Source of the DNA: Naumovozyma dairenensis CBS 421
Lineage: Eukaryota; Ascomycota; Saccharomycetes; Saccharomycetales; Saccharomycetaceae
NCBI RefSeq assembly: GCF_000227115.2
Contig: NC_016480.1
Coordinates: 992,001 to 1,056,000 of the forward strand
DNA length: 64,000 nucleotides
Direction of reading: 5' to 3'
The first letter of the stretch is position 1. Each line of letters opens with the position of its first letter. Of the stretch, positions 43,436 through 55,060 are shown piece after piece. The position numbers and the translations under genes are program-made. Under the pieces are notes generated by a model, which was not told the origin of the DNA, searched no databases, and worked only from the letters and a program-made list of their open reading frames with translations.

Positions 43436-43993
43436 TAAAAAAACAACAACATTTAAGCTAATCAATCAAGATTGCTGGAAAAAAAATCCAAAAAAAATCC
43501 ATGAACGGATAGTAATGAATAATCAAAATTACCATAACATTTTTAAATATATATTCCAAAGCAACAGCAACAACATAAACGAAAAACAAGTACCAGCATA
43601 CCCACTTCTGGGAGGTTACTAGATATTACTTTATAACTATAGAGTGGACTAATAACTACTAATACGTTTATTATCATAACAGTGGTCTTTCCAATTGAAA
43701 GGAAGACATCACTGCTTCACTAGAAAATTTTACACACCGAATTTGCATTCCATTAAAGACAAACTATATTCATTACTGATGTGTCTTATAGTTAACTATT
43801 ATTATTTTTTAATATATAACGTTGGAATATATCTGTTTTGATATATAGATATATCACAAATACAAACAACCAACCATTACTTATATACGATAGCAACGAT
43901 ATTTTATGAAAGTTTTAATGCCACTCTATTATTAAATATTATTACAAAAATTCTTAGCTACTCTATCTATATATAAAAAAAAGTCCATTATTC
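43436..43993. other. Convergent ECM3/CMR2 3' spacer
   Basis: AT-rich 3' region; no gene seen. Confidence 0.45.
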
Positions 43994-46900
43994 TTAATCA
44001 TTCCTCTGGGATTCAGAGAGTAGATATATAGAAATGTTTTCACCATAATTGATACCGTATTGTTCTTTGATTTCAATATCCTGCGATAACCAATTTTCCA
44101 TCACAATATCTCGGTTCTTTGGCCAATCAGTAAGAGAATAACCCATGCTGCCTCTTGTAGCAACAAACGCACAGAGATCTAACACAACACCGTGTCCATT
44201 CAATAATTGAGTTACAATTAGAGCAGTTATGTTGGCTAATTTATCTTGAACAGTATCTTTACATTTCACCAAACATACTAATAACCCACCCGCTTTGGAA
44301 ACAATACACGTAATAATAGAGGGATGAGCTAGCCTCACTGTCTTTTCAAGATCAACAACAAAATGTGTTAAACCCAATACTTCAATAGTTTCATTAATTG
44401 CACCTAATAAGAATAAAAGATTCAAATTAATTAAATCTCCTTGTGAATCTGGAACAGATACATTTTTAATAAATCCCAAATCACCAGTTCTCAAATATGT
44501 TAATCCATCATCAACATCTTTCTTGAATTTACTCTTGAATTGTTCTGTAATAAATGGATCCTTTGATAATTTATTGTTCTCTTCATCACAAATATAATAG
44601 TTAAATGCATTACCTTCAGAACAGCACCAAATTTCTCCAAATTCACCATCATAACATTGTAATAATGTCTCTGGGTTTACAACAGATACATCGGTACATA
44701 CAGGTACTATACCAGAGTCTTGAATCCTAACATATTCACTCTCATCAGTAATTGCTGGATCAACTTCTTTAACGATACCTTCACGTAAGGAAACTGTATC
44801 AAGATATAAGTCAACTGGCGGAACATTCAAGTATGATCTTAATGAAATAAGTGAATTGAAATGGTGTTGATATACGTAATTTATTTGAGTGGGACTAACG
44901 AAAACATTATTATACCTTTTCAATAAGTTCTCCACTAAGACAGTTTGAGGTCTATTTATAAATGGTATCATCAAATTTTGAACATTTCTTAAGAAATCAG
45001 ATCTCAAGACAGCTGTCGAAATATTTTTCGACGAAGAAGAAGAAGATGAATGATGTTTCCCATCTTTGGTGTAGGGTAAAGCTCGTATCAAATTGTATGC
45101 CTTTTCTAAAATTATTCTGAAAGTTTTCATATCCAAATAAAGGTTCTTGACATTTAGGTTTTGTAATCCGAATAAGAAATCTTTGGGGTCAGTCATAACG
45201 TTTGAAATACTGAACAGGTTAGTGGTAGAACCAACATAAATACCTAATAGGCAACTATGAATAAAACCAGGTCCAGTAGTATGGGAACAGAGAGAAAAGA
45301 TTGGTGCATCAGTCGATAGTTGTAGAGTTTCCTTAAGTATTTTACAATTATTCATTAGAATATGGTGAGTCATTGACACATGTAAATTCCTCGTTACACT
45401 ATATTCTCTAGATATCCAGATAATACACGGATTGGTGTTTGATTTTGAACCTGATTTATAACCATATTTATCTTTCAAGATCGTTTTGAAAATTCGTATC
45501 GTTACACCAGTTTTTTGTTTTACTTTAGAGAAAATTGTTATCTTGGGGATGGAAGGTTTGAATCTTTTATAATACTTGTTGACTGTTGGATTATTCTCTA
45601 ATAGGTTATGTGTTTTAGCATCAATGAACATTCTTTTCACTTTATAGCTTTTTATAATAGTTTTTAGGAATTCAAACTCTTCTTCAATATTATTTTCATC
45701 GAAAATGGGTAATGGTATAATAACGAAGTTACAATACATACAAGCCATTACCATTGCAACATATTCAACAGAATTATCACACATGATAATTACACGATCG
45801 CCATTTTTCAAAGGTACTTTAGAACCTACAATTTTTTTCAAAAATGAAGCCACGATTAAATCGAATGCTTTCCAAGAAACCTTTTTATGGATATTATTTT
45901 CATTACTGTTTATAGTGGCAAATGAAGAATTACTACCATCAGAAAATGCGAATTCGTTACCATTATTTATAATTCTCCATTCTAAGACTTCCAACACTGT
46001 TTTAAAATCTGTTAATTTCTTCAAAGGATTTCTTGGATCTAACGAAGTGTCCCTATAGTCAATCCCAGAAGTTTGCCAAATTGAATTCATTTGGAAATCT
46101 GCAATACGAGCTTTATGAATATCTTCCAAACAAGTTCTTCTTAAAGTAGATAATCTTTCAGAAAAGATACTTTCATTAAAATACCCGGAATGTGGTATAA
46201 AATCCAAGATAATATTATCGAATTGAAATTTAACAAATCTAGAATCCAATTCACCATTCAAAAACCTTTTCTCAATGGTACTATTTGCCAATTCCAAAGA
46301 ACAATACCTTCTAGGTAATGTATCCTTGGGCACCACAAGAATACATGTTGGCTGTATCTTATGGAAAATCCAAAGTATTCTATAAATTTGATCAGTTAAA
46401 TCATTCATACTTTTCTCAAATAAATCCTTTTGTCTTGAAGATGTTACTAATAAAGATGAATCTCCATATGTAGGAGTTAATTTAGCTAGTGAACTTTCCA
46501 CTACCACGACAAGGAAATGTTCTTCTTTATTATCATTCAATTCGAATGCAGCGACTTCGAAGATTGTATTTACTGTTCTCACCACTGTTTCAGTAATTTG
46601 TTGAAGGTAATGAGTTTGTACTTCACGTTTCATTGGTTTTATATTTTCATCTTCTCTTTCTATATCCTTATTAGAATCAGAATCCATATTGATTGTATCT
46701 ATAGTTGAATTTGATTCATGCTTGGAGGATGAGGTTCTATTCTTCTTAGCTTTATTTAAATCCGAAGTATGAGCCCAATTAGGTAACCTAATTAATTTAT
46801 TTTGTAAGAACATATCTTCAATCAATGAAAGAACATAAATTTTCCCATTATGAATGAACCCCATCAATTTAGTTCTTAAGAATGATGTATTTGAAGGGCA

Positions 46901-49192
46901 AACATTCAAGATGGTATCTAATTTTTCCCTCATTACATTAATTTCATCGGGGTTGTTTAATGATGCTGATGAATCGTTTATGAATGAATACATTTTGGAA
47001 TAATTTAATTTTGCCTTAAATACGAAATCGTTAACTTTATCCATTTGATAAAATTCATCAGTTAAATTTTTAGAAGAGACCCAAATTTCCCCCACGTTCA
47101 AATCAGATACTAATGTATTATCATCTGGATTAACTACACATAGCATTGTGCCTGGTATGGGGAAACCAAAAGTTTCAAATTTGGAATAATCCTTAAAGGA
47201 ACTTGATGAGTTGATCATTGCTGTGATACTTGATTCGACGATATTACTTTTCAATTTCTCCTTATTTACGAATAATTGATCTTGTAATTGTAATTTAGAG
47301 TTATGAATGGGGAAATTTTGTAAATTACCCAATTGATCTCTTGTTGATATGAAAATACCACCGAAATCCAATAATGTCAACATGGGAGAATAACATAAAG
47401 TTGCATCTAAACAACCTAAATTTTTCAACCATTTATGTACTACCATTTCAGTAACTTCAGTATCTATTGTGTTACATGAGGTCAAGCATGCTTTAATACA
47501 ACTGAAATCGATTTTCCTTTTCTTTTTGGCGATTGATAATTCTGGGTTTTCCAAATAATTGATTGCGACTTGTTTCAATTGTAATTGATCGTTTAATAAT
47601 ATATCTGCTCTATATGTACTAATTAAAGATTCATATCCACCGGGTGTTTCAATTAATTTAGTATCTACAGATATCAATAAATTCCCCGTGAAAATATTGA
47701 AAAGGATACCAAAGATTAATCCTGTGGATCTTGTTGGATCCAGTGTATTTAATACGATAAATCTTTCATTTTGTAAAGTGTATGTACTTGAGGTACGATG
47801 AGCAGGTTTCTTGTCGTATGGTCTCATGATGTGGTTTTTCTTCTTCCAATGTAACATGGCTCTTGAATCGATGATTTTGGATAATATTTGGAATTGAGTA
47901 ATTAAAGTCTTGTGTTTCATGACTACACCAGATAATCTTCCTAGGGGAGTTCTTGTGAATTCAATGTAAGAAATGTTCGGTATATCGTATACTGGAGATG
48001 ATTTCTTGGCTTTAGAGTATGTACCCAAATCATCTGTCTTTAAGAAGTTGATTTGTTGGAAAAAGTCATTCTTGATTAGTTTTATTTTGGTATTATTTTG
48101 GGTGGAATGTAAATTATCTAGTTGTTTGTAACATTCGTTTGAGATTAGGATAAATTTTGAGTTTGTCAATTTGATAATTTCAATGATTTCTCCTAGGGAA
48201 TAAGTTTCAAAAGAGATTGGTACTGCCACCATACCAGCAATGAAGCAACCTAATATTGCGACTGCAAATTCTATGATTTCATCTTTATTATACCATAAAA
48301 GAATCTTGTCCATCTTGTATAATTTATTTTTGGAGTTATTTAATTCATTAGCAACTTTTTCAGCTCTTAGATATAATTTATCCCAAGAGATAAATGTTTC
48401 TTTCCCTTTGGAGTTCAATGAAATCATTGCATTTTCATCGTTATTATTTTCGAATCTACCACGTAATATGACTGGTAATGAACCGAAACTTGCCACAGGA
48501 TTTGTTTTATTATTACTATTTGGAGTGTTTGCATTAGGCATGGATTCATTTTCATTTTCTATAGGTCTTGGCAATAATGGGAACATTGGATCATATATCT
48601 TTTTTTTCGATGAACAGGAAGAATCCACTGGATGCGAAGAGTTAGAATGTGACGAAGATAAAGAAGGAGATGTTGTATGAGAGGAAGAGTTAAAGGGTAA
48701 TGACAATTGGAAAGTGGATGATTTTCTTTTATGTCTCCTACTTGAATTTGAACTCATTGTAGTGACACGATATATTGATTTTTGCATATCTGATATGCTA
48801 TCTCTTGTATTTATTGGAGGAGAATATATGGCACTCGATAGATCATTCAGACTGTTATTGTTCTGAGTTGCGACAGAGATATTGGTATTTTTAATGTAAA
48901 GGCTTTGGTTTCTACCTGGGAGGTAGATGGTATCTTTCTTGTTTTTATTGTTGTTGTTGTTACCATTAGCCGGTGACATTCTCAAAGTAGATGAAGACTT
49001 TATTGTACTGTTACGACCATTTTTCGACTGATACTGATACGCAGTTTTCCTTATACCGTATTGCTCTAATATTTGTAATCTTTTAGTTTCATATCCCTTT
49101 CTGGTCAAATTTTCCTCTTTATAATCTTGGATCAACTCATTTAATCTATTTTGCAATTCTATTGGTAAGTTTGCCGGTATTGAAAAGTCCAT
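43994..49192 (-). CDS. CMR2: Cmr2-like DIP2-family protein with two adenylate-forming domains
   Basis: Fungal relative of animal DIP2, whose fungal homologues have been linked to diacylglycerol lipid pools. Seen: an N-terminal DMAP1-binding-type helical segment (residues 5-60, LPIELQNRLNELIQDYKEENLTRKGYETKR, split), then a low-complexity Ser/Asn linker. Two tandem AMP-binding/fatty-acyl-AMP-ligase-like domains follow (about 270-900 and 1090-1720), with KMDKILLWYNKDEIIEFAVAILGC, NISYIEFTRTPLGRLSGVV, GDRVIIMCDNSVEYVAMVMACMYC (split) and YLRTGDLGF near the second domain's end. The usual P-loop of AMP-binding enzymes looks degenerate in both. 1,732 residues against about 1,648. Its position before ARF3 matches YOR093C. 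Confidence 0.94.
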   Translation of the reverse strand: MDFSIPANLPIELQNRLNELIQDYKEENLTRKGYETKRLQILEQYGIRKTAYQYQSKNGRNSTIKSSSTLRMSPANGNNNNNKNKKDTIYLPGRNQSLYIKNTNISVATQNNNSLNDLSSAIYSPPINTRDSISDMQKSIYRVTTMSSNSSRRHKRKSSTFQLSLPFNSSSHTTSPSLSSSHSNSSHPVDSSCSSKKKIYDPMFPLLPRPIENENESMPNANTPNSNNKTNPVASFGSLPVILRGRFENNNDENAMISLNSKGKETFISWDKLYLRAEKVANELNNSKNKLYKMDKILLWYNKDEIIEFAVAILGCFIAGMVAVPISFETYSLGEIIEIIKLTNSKFILISNECYKQLDNLHSTQNNTKIKLIKNDFFQQINFLKTDDLGTYSKAKKSSPVYDIPNISYIEFTRTPLGRLSGVVMKHKTLITQFQILSKIIDSRAMLHWKKKNHIMRPYDKKPAHRTSSTYTLQNERFIVLNTLDPTRSTGLIFGILFNIFTGNLLISVDTKLIETPGGYESLISTYRADILLNDQLQLKQVAINYLENPELSIAKKKRKIDFSCIKACLTSCNTIDTEVTEMVVHKWLKNLGCLDATLCYSPMLTLLDFGGIFISTRDQLGNLQNFPIHNSKLQLQDQLFVNKEKLKSNIVESSITAMINSSSSFKDYSKFETFGFPIPGTMLCVVNPDDNTLVSDLNVGEIWVSSKNLTDEFYQMDKVNDFVFKAKLNYSKMYSFINDSSASLNNPDEINVMREKLDTILNVCPSNTSFLRTKLMGFIHNGKIYVLSLIEDMFLQNKLIRLPNWAHTSDLNKAKKNRTSSSKHESNSTIDTINMDSDSNKDIEREDENIKPMKREVQTHYLQQITETVVRTVNTIFEVAAFELNDNKEEHFLVVVVESSLAKLTPTYGDSSLLVTSSRQKDLFEKSMNDLTDQIYRILWIFHKIQPTCILVVPKDTLPRRYCSLELANSTIEKRFLNGELDSRFVKFQFDNIILDFIPHSGYFNESIFSERLSTLRRTCLEDIHKARIADFQMNSIWQTSGIDYRDTSLDPRNPLKKLTDFKTVLEVLEWRIINNGNEFAFSDGSNSSFATINSNENNIHKKVSWKAFDLIVASFLKKIVGSKVPLKNGDRVIIMCDNSVEYVAMVMACMYCNFVIIPLPIFDENNIEEEFEFLKTIIKSYKVKRMFIDAKTHNLLENNPTVNKYYKRFKPSIPKITIFSKVKQKTGVTIRIFKTILKDKYGYKSGSKSNTNPCIIWISREYSVTRNLHVSMTHHILMNNCKILKETLQLSTDAPIFSLCSHTTGPGFIHSCLLGIYVGSTTNLFSISNVMTDPKDFLFGLQNLNVKNLYLDMKTFRIILEKAYNLIRALPYTKDGKHHSSSSSSSKNISTAVLRSDFLRNVQNLMIPFINRPQTVLVENLLKRYNNVFVSPTQINYVYQHHFNSLISLRSYLNVPPVDLYLDTVSLREGIVKEVDPAITDESEYVRIQDSGIVPVCTDVSVVNPETLLQCYDGEFGEIWCCSEGNAFNYYICDEENNKLSKDPFITEQFKSKFKKDVDDGLTYLRTGDLGFIKNVSVPDSQGDLINLNLLFLLGAINETIEVLGLTHFVVDLEKTVRLAHPSIITCIVSKAGGLLVCLVKCKDTVQDKLANITALIVTQLLNGHGVVLDLCAFVATRGSMGYSLTDWPKNRDIVMENWLSQDIEIKEQYGINYGENISIYLLSESQRND

Positions 49193-50190
49193 GGTACGAT
49201 GAAAGGAAGATGTTTATGGTATGTGTATGGACGATATACACATATATATGCCTGGGTATCGTTGAAACCTCTTCTTTGACTCTATTTCACGTATAGTAAT
49301 GTGTAATCTTTGATGAAACGTGTAAGCTCATCACCATCAACCTGTCTGTTCATTCTAGAAGTGACAATTNNNNNNNNNNNNNNNNNNNNNNNNNNNNGCC
49401 ATATATGTACGTATGTCAAAGGTCTACAGTTTTTCCTATAATAAGTATATATATATATATAGATATATATAATATGTACCCTCAGGACCTTCTGCGGGTC
49501 ACTTCCCATTGAGTCCCATGCGGTGTCTGGGTGTCGGAGTACAGGCCTCTTGCGTTGTCAATGAACTATATACGGACGTATGTATGTATGTATGTATGTA
49601 TGTACTCCATCGTGATGTTTGTTGGTAACCATTAGGATACTGTTTGTATGCTAAGGCATAGCGTACACCTTCTCGTATATCTGCCAAGCAAAGTGTGCTT
49701 GTAACACTGGTAACACTTGTAACACAGCTCCAATAAGGTTGCCCATTCTTTCCCTTGTATATCTATATGTTACCTTTATCCTGGACAGTGTACACTGTTT
49801 ACTTACTTCTGTAGTCCATATGAACCCTCATTATCTACTATCTACAAAGACCGATTAACGTGGAAGCTTATTTATACCCGAACGTAAATCAAAACAACAA
49901 TAAGTAGCTAACCTAAACAGTAAAGGAACATACAAATAACACACACTCATACGAATTGAATCGTCCCTTTCCAAACAATACAATAGTCAAGGCAGAAAAT
50001 AAAATCAAAGCTGGAAACTGACTATACCGATACAAACGCAATAGGTAAGGTATTACATAACACACTAGACATATAGTATTATTTCGCGAAATTCTTTCCA
50101 GATTACTTAAGCATTAACCATTAACATAAGAATAACAAGACATACTACCACCACCAAGCAGACAAACCAAACAAACAAACCGCTGATGAA
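49193..50190. other. Divergent CMR2/ARF3 promoter region with microsatellites and a gap
   Basis: No gene. It holds a TA run at about 49446-49471 and a GTAT/GTATGTAT run at about 49577-49603. The two short minus-strand frames here (49282-49509 and 49499-49687) are made of these repeats and the N run. Confidence 0.5.
49370..49397. other. Short assembly gap (28 N)
   Basis: Unresolved bases next to simple repeats. Confidence 0.99.
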
Positions 50191-50736
50191 ATGGGTAACT
50201 CAATATCGAAAACTTTAGGGAGACTATTCGGATCCCGTGAAATGAAGATTTTAATGTTAGGCTTAGATAACGCAGGGAAGACCACCATACTTTATAAATT
50301 GAAATTAAACAAGATAAAAACTTCCACACCGACAGTGGGGTTCAATGTGGAAACTGTTAAATATAAAAATGTGAAATTTAATATGTGGGATGTAGGTGGT
50401 CAAGCAAGATTAAGACCTCTTTGGAGACATTATTTCCCAGCAACTACTGCCCTAATCTTTGTTATAGATTCAAATGATGATGATAGGTTGATTGAAGCTA
50501 AAGAGGAACTGTATAGTATTATTAGTGAGAAGGAAATGGAAGATGTGGTATTGTTAGTCTGGGCAAATAAACAGGATTTAAAAAATGCGAAGAAACCGCA
50601 AGAAATTTCTGAATTCTTAGAATTGGATAGAAATTTAAAAAATCAACAATGGTGTGTTATTGGAAGTAATGCATTGACTGGACAAGGTTTAGTAGAGGGA
50701 TTATCATGGATATCAAATAATACCAATAATAAGTAA
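50191..50736 (+). CDS. ARF3: Arf6-type GTPase Arf3
   Basis: Plasma-membrane ARF that influences polarity and phosphoinositide levels. Seen: an N-myristoylation start MGNSISK with an amphipathic helix, the P-loop GLDNAGKTT, switch I PTVGFNVETV, switch II WDVGGQARLRPLWRHYF, the guanine motif ANKQDL and the SNALTGQGL region. 181 residues, the usual ARF length. ARLRPLWRHY and the position before RKI1 match S. cerevisiae Arf3 (YOR094W), not the Golgi paralogues Arf1/2. Confidence 0.96.
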   Translation: MGNSISKTLGRLFGSREMKILMLGLDNAGKTTILYKLKLNKIKTSTPTVGFNVETVKYKNVKFNMWDVGGQARLRPLWRHYFPATTALIFVIDSNDDDRLIEAKEELYSIISEKEMEDVVLLVWANKQDLKNAKKPQEISEFLELDRNLKNQQWCVIGSNALTGQGLVEGLSWISNNTNNK

Positions 50737-50961
50737 TAACAAACCTGTTCTAAATCCTCTTCTCCTTCTAGCATAATCCTATGCTGCTGTCTACATGAAT
50801 TGATTCAGCTACTTTCAAATTTGCATACCTATATATATCTTTATTTTCTTTCTTTTCGAATCATAAAAGTTCACAATTGATTGAACGATTATAGTATTGC
50901 TATTAATGACTATATTACTATTATACAAGAGGAAGACTTCGTTCTAAATATATTATAATGT

Positions 50962-51729
50962 TTATTTTGAAACAAGTTCAACGGAACCATCTTCATTACC
51001 AAAGTAAACCTTAGCGGCATTATCAATGAATAACCCTGTTTCAATGACACCAACTAATAGTTTAATATCTTTATGTAATTGTTTTGGATCCTCGATGGTT
51101 CCAAAATCAGCATCAATAATAAAATTATTATTATCAGTAACAACTGGTCCGGCTTTACCACCTTTACATTCTCTCAATACAGCCTTCTTTGCACCTAATT
51201 TATTTTCTAAATCTTTACAAACAGAAACATAAGCAGATGGAACAACTTCAATTGGTACACCTTGAACCCAATTAGTTCCTAGATATTTTGGAGATTTTTT
51301 CCTATAATCAGCAACAATAATGAATTTCTTAGCATTGGAACTGACCAATTTTTCTTGGAACAAACAACCTCCACCACCTTTAATCAACTGTAAATTATAA
51401 TCCACTTCATCAGCACCATCAAATGCAATATCTAATTGAGAATATAATTCCATATTACTCAATTGTAATCCATTATCTAAGATTAATTTTTTTGATTGGA
51501 ATCCAGTTGGTATACAAATGAATTGAGAAACCTTAGAGGCATATTTTTCATCTTTTAAATATTGTCCTAACCTTTCCGCAACATAAACAACAGTACTACC
51601 ACTACCTATACCGATTATTTTATGATTTTCAAAATCAATATTCTCATCAATTGCACGGTATGCTGCCTTTCTCTTGGCTTCTTCTAATTGATCTGACAAT
51701 CTTGGTAATTGTGAAATTTCTGGAACCAT
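50962..51729 (-). CDS. RKI1: Ribose-5-phosphate ketol-isomerase
   Basis: Interconverts ribose 5-phosphate and ribulose 5-phosphate in the non-oxidative pentose phosphate pathway. Seen: phosphate-binding [11 protein letters not shown], the active-site [20 protein letters not shown] with the catalytic Glu, and the VVADYRKKS and VPIEVVP blocks. 255 residues against 258 in S. cerevisiae. It is convergent with ARF3, divergent from RPS7A. Confidence 0.97.
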   Translation of the reverse strand: MVPEISQLPRLSDQLEEAKRKAAYRAIDENIDFENHKIIGIGSGSTVVYVAERLGQYLKDEKYASKVSQFICIPTGFQSKKLILDNGLQLSNMELYSQLDIAFDGADEVDYNLQLIKGGGGCLFQEKLVSSNAKKFIIVADYRKKSPKYLGTNWVQGVPIEVVPSAYVSVCKDLENKLGAKKAVLRECKGGKAGPVVTDNNNFIIDADFGTIEDPKQLHKDIKLLVGVIETGLFIDNAAKVYFGNEDGSVELVSK

Positions 51730-52308
51730 AGTCTTCTTAATTTTCTGGTGGATTTTTCTATTCTAACTACGATATACAAAATGAAAAACACAGAGCTATA
51801 TGTATATCAGCTTCTCTTTAGCTATTTATGTGCCTAAGTGGATGCGGAAGTCTGGTCGCTGTTATAATCTTATATAAAATATTACGTAAAGTGAAAAAAT
51901 ATTATCCCCGCTAGGAAAACAATTGAAAACATTGACTAATATAAGAAAAGGGTTAGTTTATACAGCTAACAATAAACTATTCTGTTTCTTGGGGGGCAGC
52001 TCAAGAAGAGTGAGTTGGATTGAATGCCAAAAGGAGATGAGGATCTGTCCCCTTTATATATCTTTAACTTCTAAATAATTTTTTATTCGTTGATGGGAGA
52101 AAAAATTGGCGGGGATTGGACAGATTTAAGGTGAGATGCGATGAGATGAGATCAGATGAAATTTGTCCATTTGGCTCACTTCCTCTTGTTTGCTCTTCTT
52201 CCTGGTAAATTGAATGGCCCGACAGTGACAAACACAAACGGTAAGTATTTTTTGACCCCGCTTCGGCATTATTTTTTATTTTCCCGTATAATAATATGTG
52301 ACCGTTCA
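51730..52308. other. Divergent RKI1/RPS7A spacer, proximal to RKI1
   Basis: Contains the RKI1 promoter. No gene seen; the 81-codon minus frame at 52064-52309 lacks support. Confidence 0.45.
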
Positions 52309-52321
52309 AAACCCATACCTA
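52309..52321 (+). promoter_or_regulatory. Possible Rap1 site upstream of RPS7A
   Basis: AAACCCATACCTA matches the core of the Rap1 consensus (ACACCCRYACAYM) at most positions. It sits about 530 bases before the ribosomal-protein start, farther than usual. T-rich tracts follow, as is common in ribosomal-protein promoters. A single weak match. Confidence 0.3.
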
Positions 52322-52439
52322 TGTAATCTCTATTTATTTTTTCTTTGTTTTTGGAAATAAATAGTTGGTAGATTTCACCTTTCCCACCACCTCGGGTCCA
52401 CCTTCTTCCAAGCGCTCTCACAAAGACTATTACACAGGA

Positions 52440-52680
52440 TGCTCAGCCCAGTAGCGCAGGTTCCGGTCCTTCTAAATCCGATTGCCCGGTACTGGAAAGA
52501 TCTCCAGTTTCTGTGAAATTTAGTAGTAGGGTTCTGGCTACAGGCGAGACGTTAGCCCAGACGCCTCTAAGTCTTGAAATCTCGAACATCACTAATTGAA
52601 TATCGACAAAATAGAGACACTCGGTATTGTTCACTGTTTCGTACAGGGCCCTACGCCAGCTTCTCTATGCTAACCGCCCA
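52440..52680. other. GC-richer block in the RPS7A upstream region
   Basis: A stretch with clearly higher GC than the surrounding spacer. It contains potential hairpins: CTGGA/TCCAG around 52494, and TCTGG-CTA paired with TAGCCCAGA around 52535-52562. It could be a noncoding RNA or a small frame (52443-52634 minus, 63 codons). Neither is established. Confidence 0.25.
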
Positions 52681-52848
52681 ATACCATACGTAGTAAACAA
52701 TCTATAATGTCAATTTGTTAGTAATGCGTACGTCTCTCTCTCTATATAGCGACTTTTATTGATTAATGAATCTTGAAATTAAAAGAAGGTTTGGAAAAGA
52801 TACATTAATTTTAAAGGTGAAAAATAAGAAAAAATCCCATCCGTCATA

Positions 52849-53868
52849 ATGTCTACCAAGATTTTGTCTCAAGCACCAAGTGAACTAGAATTACAAGTTG
52901 CTCAAGCTTTCATTGATATGGAAAATGCTTCTCCAGAAATGAAAGCTGAATTGAGACCTTTACAATTCAAATCCGTCAGAGAAGTATGCATATTTTTACT
53001 ATCCACCTCGTACTGCCCAATATCCTATCGTTATTATCAAAAAATATCTTCACAGTCGCCGTCATTACGAAAAGAATTTAGGATCCAAAAACCTTGATAC
53101 AACTATGGAATGCTTCAAGAAAATGATATAACCTAATATACAAGAATGGCTACACAGGATACCGAATGTAAAAATAACATTGTTTCTAACGCATGTGATA
53201 CCAGCCGAATACAAGTACATCTAAAAGGCCACCTCCTAGTATAAATTCGATTTAATGTATAACGTTTTTTCAAAATATCTCATTGTCTCAATACAACAAA
53301 CGAACGATGTTTTGAAAACAATTAAAGAACAAATAACAATGTCATGAGCTTGAACGATAGGTATAGGCCTTTTTCCTAACGAAATTATTTACTAACAAGA
53401 ATTAACCCTTCAATGTTTTCATTTTTTTCATTCTTATAGATCGATGTTGCTGGTGGTAAGAAGGCTTTAGCTGTCTTCGTTCCAGTCCCATCTTTGGCTG
53501 CCTACCACAAGGTTCAAACCAAATTGACCCGTGAATTGGAAAAGAAATTTCCAGACCGTCATGTAATCTTCTTGGCTGAAAGAAGAATCTTACCAAAGCC
53601 AGGTAGAACTTCCAGACAAACTCAAAAGAGACCAAGATCAAGAACTTTGACTTCTGTTCATGACAAAATCTTGGAAGATATGGTTTTCCCAACTGAAATT
53701 GTCGGTAAGAGAGTTAGATACTTAGTCGGTGGTAACAAGATCCAAAAGGTTTTGTTGTCTGCTAAGGATGTTCAACAAATCGATTACAAATTGGAATCTT
53801 TCCAAGCTGTTTACAACAAATTGACTGGTAAGCAAATTGTTTTCGAAATCCCAACTGAAACTCATTAA
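52849..53868 (+). CDS. RPS7A: Ribosomal protein eS7 (Rps7), two exons
   Basis: Small-subunit ribosomal protein. Exon 1 is 52849-52983 ([19 protein letters not shown] to LQFKSVRE, 45 codons). Exon 2 is 53440-53868, starting [20 protein letters not shown] and running through [46 protein letters not shown] and [18 protein letters not shown] to VFEIPTETH. The spliced product is 187 residues against 190. The intron (52984-53439, 456 bases) has donor GTATGC, branch site TACTAAC at 53390-53396 and acceptor TATAG. Joining GAA to ATC restores the family sequence exactly in frame. Position between RKI1 and YOR097C matches YOR096W. Confidence 0.97.
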
Positions 53869-54161
53869 ATAGACATCTTTTAACCCCGTTTTTCAATCTC
53901 TTCTTCTACTTTCTAATCGCACATAGACAAAAGAAAAATTTAATTATTATTTTAACTCTACCATTTTTTAATAATAACATATAATATAACATAATAAATA
54001 CAATAAAAAATCATAAAACGTTAATACATACGGTGTCTTTCTTTCTTTTTATCATATTGATTAAATACTAGTTCATATAAAATTCTTTTTTTCGAAGACA
54101 CAAATCTATAAAATCATACTATAATGCCCTCCAACTTTCTGAACTTTATCAATCTATCCAT

Positions 54162-54701
54162 CTACCTATCTGCTCTCTTGACAAAGTTTTCATACCTTGC
54201 ACTTTTATTCAAAACCGCTGCTCCTCTTGTAGTAAAAGTTATAGGATTTAAATCAGGACCTATACTACTTTTATCATACTTATCATCACCATTAACTTTA
54301 TCATCCAATTTTGTTATGGGAATCTCAAAATATCTAAAACTACCCACCGTACCTTCATAATTTTCCTCTTTCTCATTAATATCCGTTACTTTCAATTCAG
54401 TCACTTTCGCTGGTTCGAAAGAACGTAAATGAACGTCGTCATCTTGTTTCTTATCTGTCACATGGACATGATCCTCCTTTGGTGAAAGTGTCTGCTTCCG
54501 TAGTACAAAATAATTAAAGATGAAAACCATCCCACCAAAAAATAACGCATATTTAATCAAAATGAGTACGTTGATTAAGATCTCTCCAATTAATTGTTGT
54601 AAAATGGGTAATAATAATGACCCTAATATCGTAATGAAAGTACCCAATACGAATGATGGTACGTCGATTTTTAGTCCTTGAAATGTTATAACTGAATCCA
54701 T
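54162..54701 (-). CDS. Uncharacterised membrane protein, YOR097C homologue
   Basis: 179 residues (175 in S. cerevisiae YOR097C, function unknown). Seen: two hydrophobic segments in the first third (about 16-50, VLGTFITILGSLLLPIL and GEILINVLILIKYALFF; then GGMVFIFNYFVL). A charged, probably cytosolic C-terminal part follows, with repeated DD/EE and KVTELKVTD, then GSFRYFEIPITK and a basic end. Assigned by position between RPS7A and NUP1, size and topology; I recognise the gene mainly from synteny. Confidence 0.85.
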   Translation of the reverse strand: MDSVITFQGLKIDVPSFVLGTFITILGSLLLPILQQLIGEILINVLILIKYALFFGGMVFIFNYFVLRKQTLSPKEDHVHVTDKKQDDDVHLRSFEPAKVTELKVTDINEKEENYEGTVGSFRYFEIPITKLDDKVNGDDKYDKSSIGPDLNPITFTTRGAAVLNKSARYENFVKRADR

Positions 54702-55060
54702 CTTGGGATTATGTATATATATTTCTCCACATTCAGATTTATAATCCTAATGCTATATGTTGATTATGTTCTCTGCATGTATGGTTGGAGTTGGTCTACC
54801 TTGCCTCACTTTAATTCGAGATTTTGATTTTTTTATTCAGATCGGGAAATTTCAAGAATTCGAGAGCCCATGAAATATGAAGGTGAAAAGAGGATCAAGA
54901 ACATGATAAAGAGACAGTGCTAGTTAATTACATAAATAAAAAGAGCAATATATTAGGATGTAAACAGAATACAATATATATTAGTTTAAAGAATAGAAAT
55001 CTATATATCTTGTAAATAAAATATTTAATTATAGCTTTTTAATTTTTCTCTTTTCTCGTA
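54702..55060. other. Spacer between YOR097C and NUP1
   Basis: YOR097C promoter and NUP1 3' region. Nothing else seen. Confidence 0.45.

Noticed and set aside
49282..49687. Minus-strand frames near the CMR2/ARF3 spacer
   Set aside because: Composed of TATA and GTAT microsatellites and unresolved N bases.
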